Positions 8,371 to 17,630 are shown, counted from the stretch's first letter. The stretch: DNA of 64,000 nucleotides from Paenibacillus polymyxa (GCF_018614975.1 NZ_JAGGNR010000018.1:62001-126000); one strand, 5' to 3'. Notes: generated by a model from the letters alone, not told the origin. Program-made: numbers and translations.

Positions 8371-9846
8371 TTGGTCTCATTACGCCGCCATACATCAGAC
8401 CCCAAGTCTTCACGCGGCAAATTTCCATACATACGAACAGGACTCGTCCTATTGGTCCTATGGCTCATCGCCGTCATGCTCTATCAAACTTACAAACCAT
8501 TACCAACGGGTATTTCCTACGAAAGTCCGGAGTATCGTGTGGATCAAGTCGAGTTCCTTCATGACCTCACATATCCTTCCTCCGACGGACAGATGCAGCA
8601 CGAACAGCAGATTTTCCAGCGCATGATGCAGATTGTACAGGAAGCAGAGCAGTTTGTCCTGGTGGATATGTTCCTGTTCAATAATTATCAGCACAAGGGA
8701 CAGAACTTTCCTCCCGTGAGTACTGAATTCACCGAAGCGCTGGTCGCCAAAAAAAATCAACATCCTGATATGGACATCTGGTTTATTACAGATGAAGTAA
8801 ATACCAACTATAACTCAGCACCTAATCCGCTGCTGGAACAAATGAAACAAGCAGGCATTCACGTGGTCATCACGGATGTGGACCCTTTGCGTGATTCAAC
8901 TCCAGTATACTCTGCGGTCTGGCGGACCTTCTTCCAATGGTTCGGTCAATCTGGAGATGGCTGGATCAAAAACCTGATGGCCACGGATGGTCCGGATGTA
9001 ACGGTCCGTTCCTATCTCAAGTTGCTTAATGTGAAAGCAAATCATCGCAAAGTTTTCGTTAGTGAGAAGACGGCAATTGTCTCTTCTGGCAATATTCATG
9101 ATGCGAGTGCCTACCACTCGAACATTGCATTTGAAGTAACAGGTCCAATTATTGGCGATATTCTTCAGTCAGAGCAAGCTGTACTGGATATCTCAGGCGG
9201 AGGCCAGGTTCCTGCCTACACAGCTCCCTCCTCGGATTCAAATACGGGAGATTTGCGAATACGCTATTTAACTGAAGGCAAAGTGAATGACGCTGTACTC
9301 CATGAGATCAATCAGGCTGGCAAAGGTGATACCTTATGGCTGGGCATGTTCTATGTGGCCTCTCCGAAAGTATTGGAAGCCCTGCTGGAAGCTGCAAAAC
9401 GAGGAACCGAGATCCGGCTTGTACTTGATCCAAATGAAAATGCCTTTGGTCAGGAAAAGATCGGCATTCCGAACCGTCCTGTCGCCGCCGAATTGCATGA
9501 TAAATCCAACGGTAAAATTCAGATCCGCTGGTATAACACCACCAAGGAGCAATATCATACCAAGATGATGTATCTTGCCAAAGCAACCGGAGATCATATT
9601 GTCCTCGGGGGTTCAACCAACTTCACACCACGAAACATGAATGACTACAATCTGGAGAATGATCTATGGGTTGCTGCACCTCCAGACAATAAGTTCACGC
9701 TTGATATCGCGAATTATTTTGAGCGCATTTGGAATAATGATGATGCCGAGTTTACGCTAAACCTGGATGAGTTTCAGGAGAAGACTACGTTTTTGAAAGG
9801 CATCCTATACAAGCTGCAGCTGATTCTGGGTCTTACGACCTTTTGA
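8371..9846 (+). CDS. Phospholipase D-like membrane protein
   Basis: A 491-residue PLDc-family protein with one N-terminal membrane segment (about residues 24-40). It has two HKD-type half-sites: NHRKVFV (H225, K227) and YHTKMMY (H396, K398), the latter followed by GGSTNFTPRNM. Family members are phosphatidyltransferases, cardiolipin synthases, phospholipases or nucleases; which one is not resolved. The two-motif layout and membrane anchor favour a role in phospholipid metabolism. Start is a TTG at 8371 behind AAGGGGGGAG. It is divergent from carH and ends at a strong terminator. Its promoter region shares the CarH operator at 8192-8224, so light control is possible but unproven. Confidence 0.8.
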   Translation: MVSLRRHTSDPKSSRGKFPYIRTGLVLLVLWLIAVMLYQTYKPLPTGISYESPEYRVDQVEFLHDLTYPSSDGQMQHEQQIFQRMMQIVQEAEQFVLVDMFLFNNYQHKGQNFPPVSTEFTEALVAKKNQHPDMDIWFITDEVNTNYNSAPNPLLEQMKQAGIHVVITDVDPLRDSTPVYSAVWRTFFQWFGQSGDGWIKNLMATDGPDVTVRSYLKLLNVKANHRKVFVSEKTAIVSSGNIHDASAYHSNIAFEVTGPIIGDILQSEQAVLDISGGGQVPAYTAPSSDSNTGDLRIRYLTEGKVNDAVLHEINQAGKGDTLWLGMFYVASPKVLEALLEAAKRGTEIRLVLDPNENAFGQEKIGIPNRPVAAELHDKSNGKIQIRWYNTTKEQYHTKMMYLAKATGDHIVLGGSTNFTPRNMNDYNLENDLWVAAPPDNKFTLDIANYFERIWNNDDAEFTLNLDEFQEKTTFLKGILYKLQLILGLTTF

Positions 9847-9870
9847 TCAGAAACCATATCCATACGTGTT

Positions 9871-9908
9871 ATATCCGCCTGCACTCTACTGTGCAGGCGG
9901 ATATTTTC
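9871..9908 (+). terminator. Rho-independent terminator
   Basis: ATATCCGCCTGCAC (9871-9884) pairs perfectly with GTGCAGGCGGATAT (9891-9904) around a 6-nt loop, followed by TTTC, 24 nt after the phospholipase-D-like gene. Confidence 0.85.
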
Positions 9909-9945
9909 ATCTTGACAGGTGATATGAAGTGTGAAAATATAATTA

Positions 9946-9961
9946 CCTAACGACCGTTAGG
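9946..9961. promoter_or_regulatory. Palindromic TetR operator
   Basis: CCTAACG-AC-CGTTAGG is a perfect 16-bp inverted repeat 12 nt before the tetR start. TTGACA (9912-9917) and TATAAT (9938-9943) lie just upstream, with a long 20-nt spacer. This is the expected place for autoregulation of the tetR-smr-smr operon. Confidence 0.75.
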
Positions 9962-9972
9962 AAGGTGATTGA

Positions 9973-10596
9973 ATGACTGCTGAATCCATTCGGGATGCAG
10001 CCCTGTTCCATTTTGCCAGAGATGGCTATGAAGGGGCCTCTCTGAGAGCTATTGCTGATGAAGTCGGGATTAAAAAACCGTCCATATATGCACATTTCAG
10101 CTGCAAGGATGATTTATTTTTACACACCCTGGCCTTTGCTTTTCACGAGGTAAAACGGCACACACTGGAATATTTCCGTGATCATGCGGATCTGCCATTG
10201 GAGCAGAGGCTGAAAGGCTTGTTGATCTGGTTCGAACAAGAATACAATGCCCATGCTTCGGCTCGTTTGATGCTGCGTAATTGTTTTTATCCACCCCTTT
10301 CTCTGTATGGAGAAGTGATGGATCAGGTCTATCCGTTTATCGATGGCATGGAACGTGCACTGACTCGTCTGCTGCAAAGGGCAATGCGTAATGAAGATAT
10401 ACCGCCCCTTCCCGCGGAACAAGCCGCCATTGCATTTATGACGTTCCTCGACGGTATTACCGTGGAGATTATCTATGGAAGCTCACGTCGGTACAAGAGA
10501 CGGTTGGAAGCATCCTGGCCTGTATTTTGGTATGGCATTCATCATTTGGACGAAGAGGCACAACACGTTGTGCCGGAAGGAGATTCAACATCATGA
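9973..10596 (+). CDS. TetR/AcrR family repressor of SMR efflux operon
   Basis: A 207-residue TetR-type regulator. The N-terminal helix-turn-helix is within residues 8-50 ([21 protein letters not shown]), followed by a ligand-binding domain that diverges as usual for the family. Its stop overlaps the ATG of the first SMR gene by 4 nt (ATGA), and a perfect palindrome precedes its start. It therefore probably represses its own operon and is induced by a toxic cation or drug substrate of the pump. The inducer is unknown. Confidence 0.88.
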   Translation: MTAESIRDAALFHFARDGYEGASLRAIADEVGIKKPSIYAHFSCKDDLFLHTLAFAFHEVKRHTLEYFRDHADLPLEQRLKGLLIWFEQEYNAHASARLMLRNCFYPPLSLYGEVMDQVYPFIDGMERALTRLLQRAMRNEDIPPLPAEQAAIAFMTFLDGITVEIIYGSSRRYKRRLEASWPVFWYGIHHLDEEAQHVVPEGDSTS

Positions 10597-10934
10597 ACCG
10601 CAACTGGTTATACGTATTTATCGGGGGAATTATTGAGATTGTCTGGGTAAGCGGGCTGAAGCATGCCTCGAATGCTTGGGAGTGGACTTTGACGGGGATT
10701 GCTATCGTGATCAGCTTTGGACTGATCATTGCCGCTTCCAAAAGACTGCCTGTGGGTACGGTGTATGCCGTCTTTACGGGAATTGGTACGGCGGGTACCG
10801 TCCTTACGGAAATGGTACTGTTTGGTGAGCCGTTCCGCTTGGCCAAAGTATTGCTCATCGGGCTGCTGCTCTGCGGCGTAATTGGACTGAAGCTGGTTAC
10901 CGATCAGCAAGAAGCCCAAGGAGGTGCAGCATAA
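10593..10934 (+). CDS. SMR family multidrug efflux subunit 1 (YkkC/EbrA-like)
   Basis: A 113-residue small multidrug resistance protein with four membrane helices. The conserved helix-1 glutamate is in GGIIEIVWV, and the family signature region is [18 protein letters not shown] proteins exchange protons for lipophilic cations. The start ATG overlaps the tetR stop; GGAAGGAG lies upstream inside tetR. It is paired with a second SMR gene, which suggests an obligate hetero-oligomer like YkkCD or EbrAB. It is slightly longer than its partner because of a polar C-terminal tail. Confidence 0.9.
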   Translation: MNRNWLYVFIGGIIEIVWVSGLKHASNAWEWTLTGIAIVISFGLIIAASKRLPVGTVYAVFTGIGTAGTVLTEMVLFGEPFRLAKVLLIGLLLCGVIGLKLVTDQQEAQGGAA

Positions 10935-11248
10935 TGGCCTGGATGGCAATTGTAGGTGCAGGGATATGTGAAATTTTTGGCGTGATCGGTATCAATGGTG
11001 CTTCGACTCGAAAAGGCTGGCCATATATCGTACTGATGCTGGTGTCGTTTGTGTTCAGCTTCTCGTTGTTATCCTACGCCATGACGTCCATTCCCATGGG
11101 CACAGCGTATGCCGTGTGGACGGGGATCGGGACAGTCGGCAGTACGTTAACAGGCATGTTCCTGTTCGGTGAACGGAAAGAAGCGAAGCGGATCCTGTTT
11201 ATCGCGATGATTTTGGTGGCAGCGGTTGGGCTGAAACTGATCACGTAA
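10934..11248 (+). CDS. SMR family multidrug efflux subunit 2 (YkkD/EbrB-like)
   Basis: A 104-residue, four-helix SMR protein with the conserved acidic residue in GAGICEIFGV and the signature GTAYAVWTGIGTVGSTL. It starts at an ATG sharing one base with the stop of the first subunit (TAATG), so the two are translationally coupled and made in equal amounts. The pairing indicates a heteromeric drug/proton antiporter. Confidence 0.9.
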   Translation: MAWMAIVGAGICEIFGVIGINGASTRKGWPYIVLMLVSFVFSFSLLSYAMTSIPMGTAYAVWTGIGTVGSTLTGMFLFGERKEAKRILFIAMILVAAVGLKLIT

Positions 11249-11258
11249 CGGAACAACT

Positions 11259-11414
11259 GAATTACACTCTTATATCTCCGATTGCAGTACCACTTTCCGA
11301 TCGCTGTTATCCCCAGATTTCTTTGATTCCCTTTGAAGAGGGATAAATCTGGTGATAAAGGCGAACACTTCGTTTCTTCAAGTCGGTTCTGCAATCTCCG
11401 TTATCGTGTAATTC
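11259..11414. repeat. Interspersed hairpin repeat, copy A (full length)
   Basis: A 156-bp element bounded by perfect inverted termini GAATTACAC and GTGTAATTC. Nested pairings continue inwards: ATTGCAG with CTGCAAT, CCAGATTT with AAATCTGG, and TCCCTTT with AGGGA. It could fold into one long hairpin. Copies occur at 28467-28534 (short) and 44197-44349. It may be a MITE-like element or a structured RNA; it also sits where a terminator for the SMR operon would be. Confidence 0.75.
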
Positions 11415-11452
11415 TTAGCTTCCATTATGATATCTATTAAATTCTGTAATAT

Positions 11453-11490
11453 AAAAAAGACGACTTCGATCAGAAAGTCGTCTTTTTTGG
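11453..11490 (+). terminator. Rho-independent terminator
   Basis: AAAAAAGACGACTT / AAAGTCGTCTTTTTT stem around a CGATCAG loop. The symmetric A and T tracts could serve either strand. Confidence 0.8.
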
Positions 11491-11551
11491 GATATGATAT
11501 AAATAGGGAACCTCTCTACACTCTGCTACGTAAGAAAGGATGTCGTAAATC

Positions 11552-11683
11552 ATGAAAAAGTTATTGGCACGCATGGGCTCTTATACAGGGTATACCCTTC
11601 TGATCGGCATGGCCATCTTCTATCTCATCGCTCTAGTCGCTATTATTATGCTTGCCTTGTACGCCTTCACTGGAGGAAACTAA
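11552..11683 (+). CDS. Small hydrophobic membrane protein (43 aa)
   Basis: An ATG at 11552 preceded by AAAGGA opens 43 codons ending at TAA. The product has a basic N-terminus (MKKLLARMGSYTGYT) and a single hydrophobic segment of about 25 residues, ending in AFTGGN. No family is recognised. The coding shape, the ribosome site and isolation between a terminator and the next promoter support a real small membrane protein. Function unknown. Confidence 0.6.
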   Translation: MKKLLARMGSYTGYTLLIGMAIFYLIALVAIIMLALYAFTGGN

Positions 11684-11803
11684 CTTAAACCTTCTTGATA
11701 CCTTATTCATATCGTACATACAAGCTGTACCTTGTTACTTGCCGTCTCTCCTTCCCTTTGATCATCCTCTTTTCCCCATATACATTTTCCAATTTACTCC
11801 CAT

Positions 11804-11853
11804 TTGAATTCCTTTAACCAGATCGTTTATACTTGGTTTGACCTTAAAGTCAA
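11804..11853 (+). promoter_or_regulatory. Predicted promoter and palindromic operator of the TetR-RND operon
   Basis: TTGAAT (11804-11809) and TATACT (11828-11833) are 18 nt apart. Just downstream, TTGACCTT/AAAGTCAA (11838-11853) forms a near-perfect 16-bp palindrome. This suits autorepression by the TetR protein starting at 11897. Confidence 0.5.
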
Positions 11854-11896
11854 TTCAAGAACTCACAAGTTCCCTGATGAGGTGAATGTATCGTTA

Positions 11897-12844
11897 ATGA
11901 ACCCTATACATGAGATGAATGAGAAGAAAAAACTCATCATTACTACAGCACTCAAGCTATTCTCATCCAAAGGCAGTGCTGCAACATCCATGCAAGAAAT
12001 TGCAGAATTATGCGGGATGTCCAAGGGCAGTCTCTACATCATGTTCAAATCCAAAGAGGAATTAGAAGCCAGTACTCTGGAGTACTGTATGTACACGCTA
12101 ATGGACGAGATGACACAGATTGAGCATGAAATCAGCCTTACCTCGCGTGAACGTCTGCACAAGCAGATCGAGACACTGTTGATCCATGTTTCCGAACTCA
12201 AGGAATTTTTGCGAGTACAGATGCGCAGCATGATGATGGATGATGAACAGCAACGCAAGGAACAATGCCATCCGCTGCAAAGAGATCTGGAGGTCCGTAC
12301 CTTACATTGGTTTAAGGATAAGCTGGAGGAGCAGTACGGATCGGAGATTGAACCTTATACGATTGACCTTATTTTGCTGACACAGGGGCTGTTCCTCTCT
12401 TACGTCAAGATCTGGTTTACGGAGATGCCGTCCCTTACCGTTACCAAAATGGCAACAAATTTACTGCAAATGATGGACTATGCAGCGCACGGATTCCTTA
12501 AGCAGCGACCTTTGCCTTTGATTCCTTTGGAGGACTGGCCTGCCTGGATTACCGAACCCCATCCGGATTCCACGGTGATGCGGCATCCTATACATATTAT
12601 CAAGCAAATGCAGGATATTGCTGCCTCCGAATTGCCTGCAGGGCAACCTAAGAATGATGCACTTGAGACCATTGCCATTCTCCGGCATGAGATGATGGAA
12701 TTCACGCCGCGGCGTGCCATTATTCTGGGTATGATGCGCAATCTGGAGAACGTAACTGCCATTCAACCCTTGCACTCCGAGCTTCAGCATATTTTGGATG
12801 CCATGTATAGCCGGTTCATCCCTGCTGACTCGTCACACACATAA
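11897..12844 (+). CDS. TetR family regulator of RND exporter (YerO-like)
   Basis: A 315-residue TetR-type regulator with the helix-turn-helix near residues 20-55 (TSMQEIAELCGMSKGSLYIMF). It is about 100 residues longer than usual, with an extra C-terminal helical region, so the ligand domain is unusual. The frame extends upstream to 11804, but the first 31 codons run through the predicted promoter and operator; the ATG at 11897, after GAGGTG, is preferred. It lies 33 nt before the RND gene, the arrangement of yerO-swrC in Bacillus, and probably controls that pump. Confidence 0.85.
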   Translation: MNPIHEMNEKKKLIITTALKLFSSKGSAATSMQEIAELCGMSKGSLYIMFKSKEELEASTLEYCMYTLMDEMTQIEHEISLTSRERLHKQIETLLIHVSELKEFLRVQMRSMMMDDEQQRKEQCHPLQRDLEVRTLHWFKDKLEEQYGSEIEPYTIDLILLTQGLFLSYVKIWFTEMPSLTVTKMATNLLQMMDYAAHGFLKQRPLPLIPLEDWPAWITEPHPDSTVMRHPIHIIKQMQDIAASELPAGQPKNDALETIAILRHEMMEFTPRRAIILGMMRNLENVTAIQPLHSELQHILDAMYSRFIPADSSHT

Positions 12845-12877
12845 ACAGGAGAAACAGAGAGGAGAAGAAACCATCGT

Positions 12878-15800
12878 ATGAAAGGTATTATTAATTTTTC
12901 ACTGAACAACAAGTTTGCGATCTGGATTCTGACAATCATTATCTCTTTCGCAGGTTTGTACAGCGGACTCACGATGAAGCAAGAGACCATTCCGAACATC
13001 AACGTACCGTTTCTGAATGTCACTGCCATTGATCCGGGGGCTGCACCGGAGGGAATTGTTGAAGATGTCACGAAGCCGCTGGAAGTAAAACTACGCAATG
13101 TAGATGGCGTGAAGACAGTGACCTCCACTTCCATGGAGAATGCTGCATCGATCACACTCGAATTTGATTATGGAACAGATCTGACCAACGCGACTGCAAC
13201 CGTTCGTGAGGCACTGAATGAAGTACAACTGCCTGACAGCGTGCAGAAGCCGACCATTTCCAAGTTCAGCATTAACTCTTTCCCGGTTGTATCTCTGAGC
13301 CTGTCCGACAAGGACGGCGGTGACCTGGAACAATTGACACGACTGGTTGAATCAGATATTCAGCCTGCACTCGAAGATATTGACGGTGTAGCTCAGGTTC
13401 AGGTGTCCGGTCAATATGTAAAAGAAGTTCAATTGAAGTTTGACCAAGCCAAAATGGCCGAGCTGGGCCTGACCGAAGATACGGTAAACGGCATCGTTCA
13501 AGGTTCATCCATTCGTGTGCCCCTTGGACTGTTTGAACTGGATAAATCCCAGAAAGCCGTTGTCGTAGATGGAAACATCATCGACATCGATGATCTGAAA
13601 AACCTTGCCATTCCAGTCGTACCCGGCGGTGCCAATGCTTCCACAGGCAATGGTTCAGGCGCAGCGCCACAAGGCTCTGGAGCACCAGCTGGTGAAGGCT
13701 CGGCGGCTGGTGACGCAGCTCAAGGTACAGCTCCTGACTCTGCACAAGGAACAGACCAGGCCGCAGGCCAAGCAGCTGGCGGTAATGCCAGTGTAGGTAG
13801 TCCTTCAGGTGCTGCCAACGCGCCTGGCATTCCAACTGTAAAACTAAGTGAAATTGCCAAGATCGAAGTCATCGGTCAAGCGGAATCCATTTCCCGGACA
13901 GACGGCAAGGAATCGATCGGTATTTCCGTTGTAAAATCCAACGATGCCAACACGGTTGATGTCGTTAACGCAGTCAAAGACAAAGCGGAAGAATTGCAAA
14001 CGCAGTTCAAAAACGCAGATTTGAATGTACTGCTTGACCAAGGTAAGCCGATTCAGGACTCGGTGAACACGATGCTGGGCAAAGCCGTTTTTGGCGCCTT
14101 GTTTGCCATCCTGATCATCCTGCTATTCCTGCGTAATATTCGTTCAACCATTATCTCCATTATCTCGATCCCGCTCTCCTTGCTCATGGCATTGACTGCG
14201 CTCAATATGATGGACATCACCTTGAACATGATGACGCTGGGTGCCATGACGGTTGCTATCGGACGGGTTGTCGATGACTCCATCGTTGTTATCGAGAATA
14301 TCTACCGCAGATTAACACTTAAAGGCGAGAGATTGAAAGGCCGTGAACTGGTCCGCGAAGCAACTCGCGAGATGTTCATTCCAATTCTTTCTTCCACCAT
14401 CGTAACCATTGCTGTATTCCTGCCACTGGCATTGGTAAGCGGTATGGTCGGTGAGTTATTCACGCCATTTGCACTGACCATGGTATTCGCCTTGCTGGCA
14501 TCCCTGCTCGTTGCCATTACCATTGTGCCGATGCTCGCGCATACCCTGTTCCGTAAAGGGTTGAAGAACAAACAGAATCACGAAGAAAAACCAGGCAAAA
14601 TGGCGGAAGGTTACAAACGCCTGCTGAACTGGACACTATCACACAAACTCATCACGGTCAGTATCGCAGTGATCCTGCTGGTCGGCAGTTTGTTCCTGTA
14701 CCCGTTCATCGGTGCAAGTTTCCTGCCGGAACAACAGGATAAATATGTGACCATTACGTACAGTCCGCAAACCGGGGCTTTGCGTGAAGATGTGGAAAAA
14801 GAAGCACTCGTTGCCGAGAAGTGGTTGCTGAAACAACCAGGTCTGGAGAAAATGCAATATTCCATCGGCGGAAGTAATCCACTGAGCAGCATGGGTGGCG
14901 GTGGTTCCAACTCGGCTCTATTCTATATTGAATATAACGAAGATACGAAAGACTTTACTCAAGTGAAAGAACAGCTTGTCGAAGGTCTGAAGAAGGAAGT
15001 TACCGTAGGAACCTGGAGTGAGCTTGATATGTCCGGCGGTCTGGGTGGCAGTGGTCTGAGCCTTTCCATCTATGGCGATAATGTAGAGCAACTCAAACCT
15101 GTATCGGATGAAATTCTGAAACTGGTTGAAGCGGATAAGGATAATTTTGAAAAAGCAGACACAACACTCGCTGACACCTACGGGCAGTATACGCTCGTGG
15201 CAGATCAGGAGAAATTGAGTTCCCTAGGCCTGACTGCAGGCCAACTGGCTATGACGCTCAGCCCGGTACGGGAACGTCCTGTGCTTACGGAAGTCGATAT
15301 TGATAACAAAACGTACAAAGTATATGTAGAGACAGACAACAAATCATTCAGCAGCATTAAAGAGATTGAGAATGAAACCGTCACTTCACCGCTTGGCATC
15401 GAAGTACCGATCAAAGATGTTGCCAAAGTGGAAGAAGGTACGTCCCCGAACTCCATCATGCAAATTGATGGTAAGGTTGTTGTACAAGTTACAGCCAACA
15501 TCTTGGCTTCGGATGTAACGAAAGCCTCGAGTAACTTGCAGGCCGAGATCGACAAACTGGATCTGCCTGATGGCGTTGAGGTGAAGTTCGGCGGTACAAC
15601 CGAACAGATTAATGATACCTTCACTCAACTGGGTCTCGCCATGCTGGCAGCCATCGCCATTGTATACTTTGTGCTCGTTGTTACATTCGGCGGCGGACTG
15701 GCACCATTTGCAATCCTGTTCTCCCTGCCATTTACAGTTATCGGTATTATGGTAGGTTTGTTCATCGCGGGTGGTACGCTAGACGTCTCCGCCATGATGG

Positions 15801-16132
15801 GTGGACTGATGCTCATCGGTATCGTAGTCACCAACGCCATCGTGTTGATCGACCGTGTTATTCACAAGGAAAAAGAGGGTATGCCTACCCGTGAAGCCTT
15901 GCTGGAAGCCGGTGCAACTCGTCTGCGTCCAATTCTGATGACCGCTCTCGCGACCATCGGTGCCCTGTTGCCACTGGTAACGGGTCTCGAAGAGAGTGCG
16001 GGGATCATCTCCAAAGGACTCGGAATCACCGTTATCGGCGGTCTGATCAGCTCCACGCTGCTCACACTGGTTATCGTACCGATTGTGTATGAGTTTCTGA
16101 TGAAATTTAAAAAGAAAAGAATTGAAGATTAA
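12878..16132 (+). CDS. RND family efflux transporter, SwrC/AcrB-like
   Basis: A 1084-residue proton-driven RND permease with the twofold layout: TM1, large extracytoplasmic loop, TM2-6, then the same again. Family motifs are visible, including GRVVDDSIVVIENIYR in the first half and the matching VVTNAIVLIDRVIH in the second. SwrC of Bacillus exports surfactin, so lipopeptide or detergent efflux is a reasonable inference. Residues about 249-316 are a Gly/Ala/Ser/Gln-rich low-complexity stretch inserted in the first loop, not expected in standard RND pumps. RBS is GAGAGGAGAAG. No membrane-fusion protein is adjacent, as is usual in Gram-positive bacteria. Confidence 0.9.
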   Translation: MKGIINFSLNNKFAIWILTIIISFAGLYSGLTMKQETIPNINVPFLNVTAIDPGAAPEGIVEDVTKPLEVKLRNVDGVKTVTSTSMENAASITLEFDYGTDLTNATATVREALNEVQLPDSVQKPTISKFSINSFPVVSLSLSDKDGGDLEQLTRLVESDIQPALEDIDGVAQVQVSGQYVKEVQLKFDQAKMAELGLTEDTVNGIVQGSSIRVPLGLFELDKSQKAVVVDGNIIDIDDLKNLAIPVVPGGANASTGNGSGAAPQGSGAPAGEGSAAGDAAQGTAPDSAQGTDQAAGQAAGGNASVGSPSGAANAPGIPTVKLSEIAKIEVIGQAESISRTDGKESIGISVVKSNDANTVDVVNAVKDKAEELQTQFKNADLNVLLDQGKPIQDSVNTMLGKAVFGALFAILIILLFLRNIRSTIISIISIPLSLLMALTALNMMDITLNMMTLGAMTVAIGRVVDDSIVVIENIYRRLTLKGERLKGRELVREATREMFIPILSSTIVTIAVFLPLALVSGMVGELFTPFALTMVFALLASLLVAITIVPMLAHTLFRKGLKNKQNHEEKPGKMAEGYKRLLNWTLSHKLITVSIAVILLVGSLFLYPFIGASFLPEQQDKYVTITYSPQTGALREDVEKEALVAEKWLLKQPGLEKMQYSIGGSNPLSSMGGGGSNSALFYIEYNEDTKDFTQVKEQLVEGLKKEVTVGTWSELDMSGGLGGSGLSLSIYGDNVEQLKPVSDEILKLVEADKDNFEKADTTLADTYGQYTLVADQEKLSSLGLTAGQLAMTLSPVRERPVLTEVDIDNKTYKVYVETDNKSFSSIKEIENETVTSPLGIEVPIKDVAKVEEGTSPNSIMQIDGKVVVQVTANILASDVTKASSNLQAEIDKLDLPDGVEVKFGGTTEQINDTFTQLGLAMLAAIAIVYFVLVVTFGGGLAPFAILFSLPFTVIGIMVGLFIAGGTLDVSAMMGGLMLIGIVVTNAIVLIDRVIHKEKEGMPTREALLEAGATRLRPILMTALATIGALLPLVTGLEESAGIISKGLGITVIGGLISSTLLTLVIVPIVYEFLMKFKKKRIED

Positions 16133-16147
16133 TTAGATAATACTATT

Positions 16148-16202
16148 ATCCCCTCATGGCAGACAGTGAACTCAAACACTGGATACCGGAGGGGATTTTT
16201 GT
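16148..16202 (+). terminator. Terminator after the RND gene
   Basis: ATCCCCTC (16148-16155) pairs with GAGGGGAT (16189-16196), followed by TTTTTG. The loop is long (about 33 nt), so efficiency is uncertain. Confidence 0.55.
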
Positions 16203-16379
16203 TAGCTTAATCGATATAGTGAGGAAACGAAGAAGAGGCCGTTCGTCTGCGAGTGGAAGAAGGATAGGACTAAGAGCGAAAGCCAGATTATTAGAGGAAG
16301 CCATTATCGAAGTGGAACTGCTATGACAATGCTTGTATTGAGTCTTTCTTATCTCACTTAAAGACGGAATTTGTATTTG
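16203..16379. other. Non-coding stretch, nothing recognised
   Basis: No frame with a credible start or recognisable product. It leads into the decayed transposase and may be its unrecognisable 5' part. Confidence 0.4.
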
Positions 16380-16977
16380 AAGAAACACTGGAACACTTCT
16401 TACCTTAAACCTATGACTTTTCATCAGATTACAGAGAGCGCTCAGCAACATCACAGCCCGATTTTTGTGATTCTCGACGATATCATGTATGAAAAAACCA
16501 AGCCTTCGTTCGGGTGATCTGTATCCCTTTGCTACGGAAAGTTACGATCCGAAAGGAAGAGAAAAATTGCACTGGCTTGCGAGATGATGCAGGCCGCTCC
16601 TATGTCCATGTGCCAAGCCTACGTACTGATGGACTCATGGTATCAAACGTTTTCGGTGCTTCAAACCAATACCAAGCAAGGATTTCATGACATTAGTGGC
16701 TTGGAAACCAACCGCATTTCGTTTTTGGTAATCGCTCAAAAGTTTTGCTTCTTATATTTCGAAATCGGATACCAATCTAGTGACCATCGGCTCCGCCGCT
16801 TATCGGGTATATCGCTATGAAGGAAAGCACATTCTTTTGGACAACGCCGCAATGCTGTTGTGTTGGAAAGAGGGGGAAGGTTTTGAGCCCCAGGATATGA
16901 AGGCTTTTCTAAGCACAGATGTTTCACTGACACAGTATATGGATACTTGTAGGCTTTTTAGACTTCCAAATTATTAA
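16380..16977 (+). pseudogene. Decayed IS4/IS701-type DDE transposase remnant
   Basis: Three frames carry pieces of one transposase in the right order. The first has SPIFVILDDIMYEKTKPS (first catalytic Asp region), the second YVLMDSWY with LETNRI (second Asp region), and the third AYRVYRYEGK with DMKAFLSTDVSLT, ending at 16977. Stops and frameshifts separate them, and the N-terminus and the C-terminal catalytic Glu region are missing. No terminal inverted repeats or target duplication were seen. This is an old, inactive insertion. Confidence 0.75.
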
Positions 16978-17013
16978 AGTGATTATTTACAAGTACAGTT
17001 ATTTACCTAAAAT

Positions 17014-17051
17014 AAAATGACTCCAACATATAAGTCTGTTGGAGTCATTTT
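17014..17051. terminator. Bidirectional terminator
   Basis: AAAATGACTCCAACA / TGTTGGAGTCATTTT is a perfect 15-bp stem with an 8-nt loop and T tracts on both strands. It ends the VanZ-like gene on the minus strand, overlapping its stop codon. Confidence 0.85.
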
Positions 17052-17559
17052 AAAAACTATGAGAGCCGAGATAATTTTTTCTGATAGCAAACAATTTCTC
17101 AGTTAAAATGAAAATTAGGTATCCTAATCCACTACCAAACATATTTAGAATTACATCGTCTATATCTGCAATACCTAGACAGGTTGCAAATTGAATTAAT
17201 TCAATACTAACAATGATACCCAATGAAGTAAGCATTACTTTGGTGAAAGAATATCTTTTATATAGTAAAGGTAACAAAAATCCTAAAGGGATAAAGATCA
17301 ATATGTTTCCAATAAAAAATTGAGTCACTACTCCTAAACTTGGATCACGTATGAAAGAATGTACTGAAGCAGATATTGATCGGAAGGGTTCGATCGAAAT
17401 GTTCCATATTCCATAACGTTCTCGTTGTTGAAGCACTTCTTCAATTCTCTTTTCAACAACATGAAAATTACCAAAGAATTTCACTATAACAAAATTAACT
17501 AGTCCGAGTAGATAGATCACAAATGTAGTAACAATGATCTTTTTTATAATTATTATCAC
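17050..17559 (-). CDS. VanZ-like family membrane protein
   Basis: A 169-residue, four-helix membrane protein. It has the VanZ-type NILIFIPLGFLLPLLY helix, ELIQFAT, and the acidic DIDDVILNMFGSGLGYLIF signature. Some VanZ relatives confer low-level teicoplanin resistance; most have no known function. The start is a GTG at 17559 with a weak AAAGAAAG site. The gene is clearly more AT-rich than most of the window, suggesting acquisition together with its neighbour. Confidence 0.8.
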   Translation of the reverse strand: MIIIIKKIIVTTFVIYLLGLVNFVIVKFFGNFHVVEKRIEEVLQQRERYGIWNISIEPFRSISASVHSFIRDPSLGVVTQFFIGNILIFIPLGFLLPLLYKRYSFTKVMLTSLGIIVSIELIQFATCLGIADIDDVILNMFGSGLGYLIFILTEKLFAIRKNYLGSHSF

Positions 17560-17579
17560 ACTTTCTTTTTTTGAATAAA

Positions 17580-17612
17580 TAAAATAAAACGAGAGTCAGA
17601 TTTCTGACTCCC
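17580..17612 (-). terminator. Terminator after the secreted protein gene
   Basis: On the minus strand GGGAGTCAGA / TCTGACTCTC is followed by GTTTTATTTT, directly after the stop of the gene at 17631. Confidence 0.75.
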
Positions 17613-17630
17613 ATTTTTTAAAATAGTTGG

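Noticed and set aside
9912..9943. TTGACA/TATAAT pair as a standard promoter for the TetR-SMR operon
   Set aside because: The spacer is 20 nt, too long for a typical sigma-A promoter, so I did not list it separately.
16146..16454. 102-codon minus-strand ORF downstream of the RND gene
   Set aside because: It runs through the RND terminator hairpin and the transposase remnant, with no RBS or recognisable motif.
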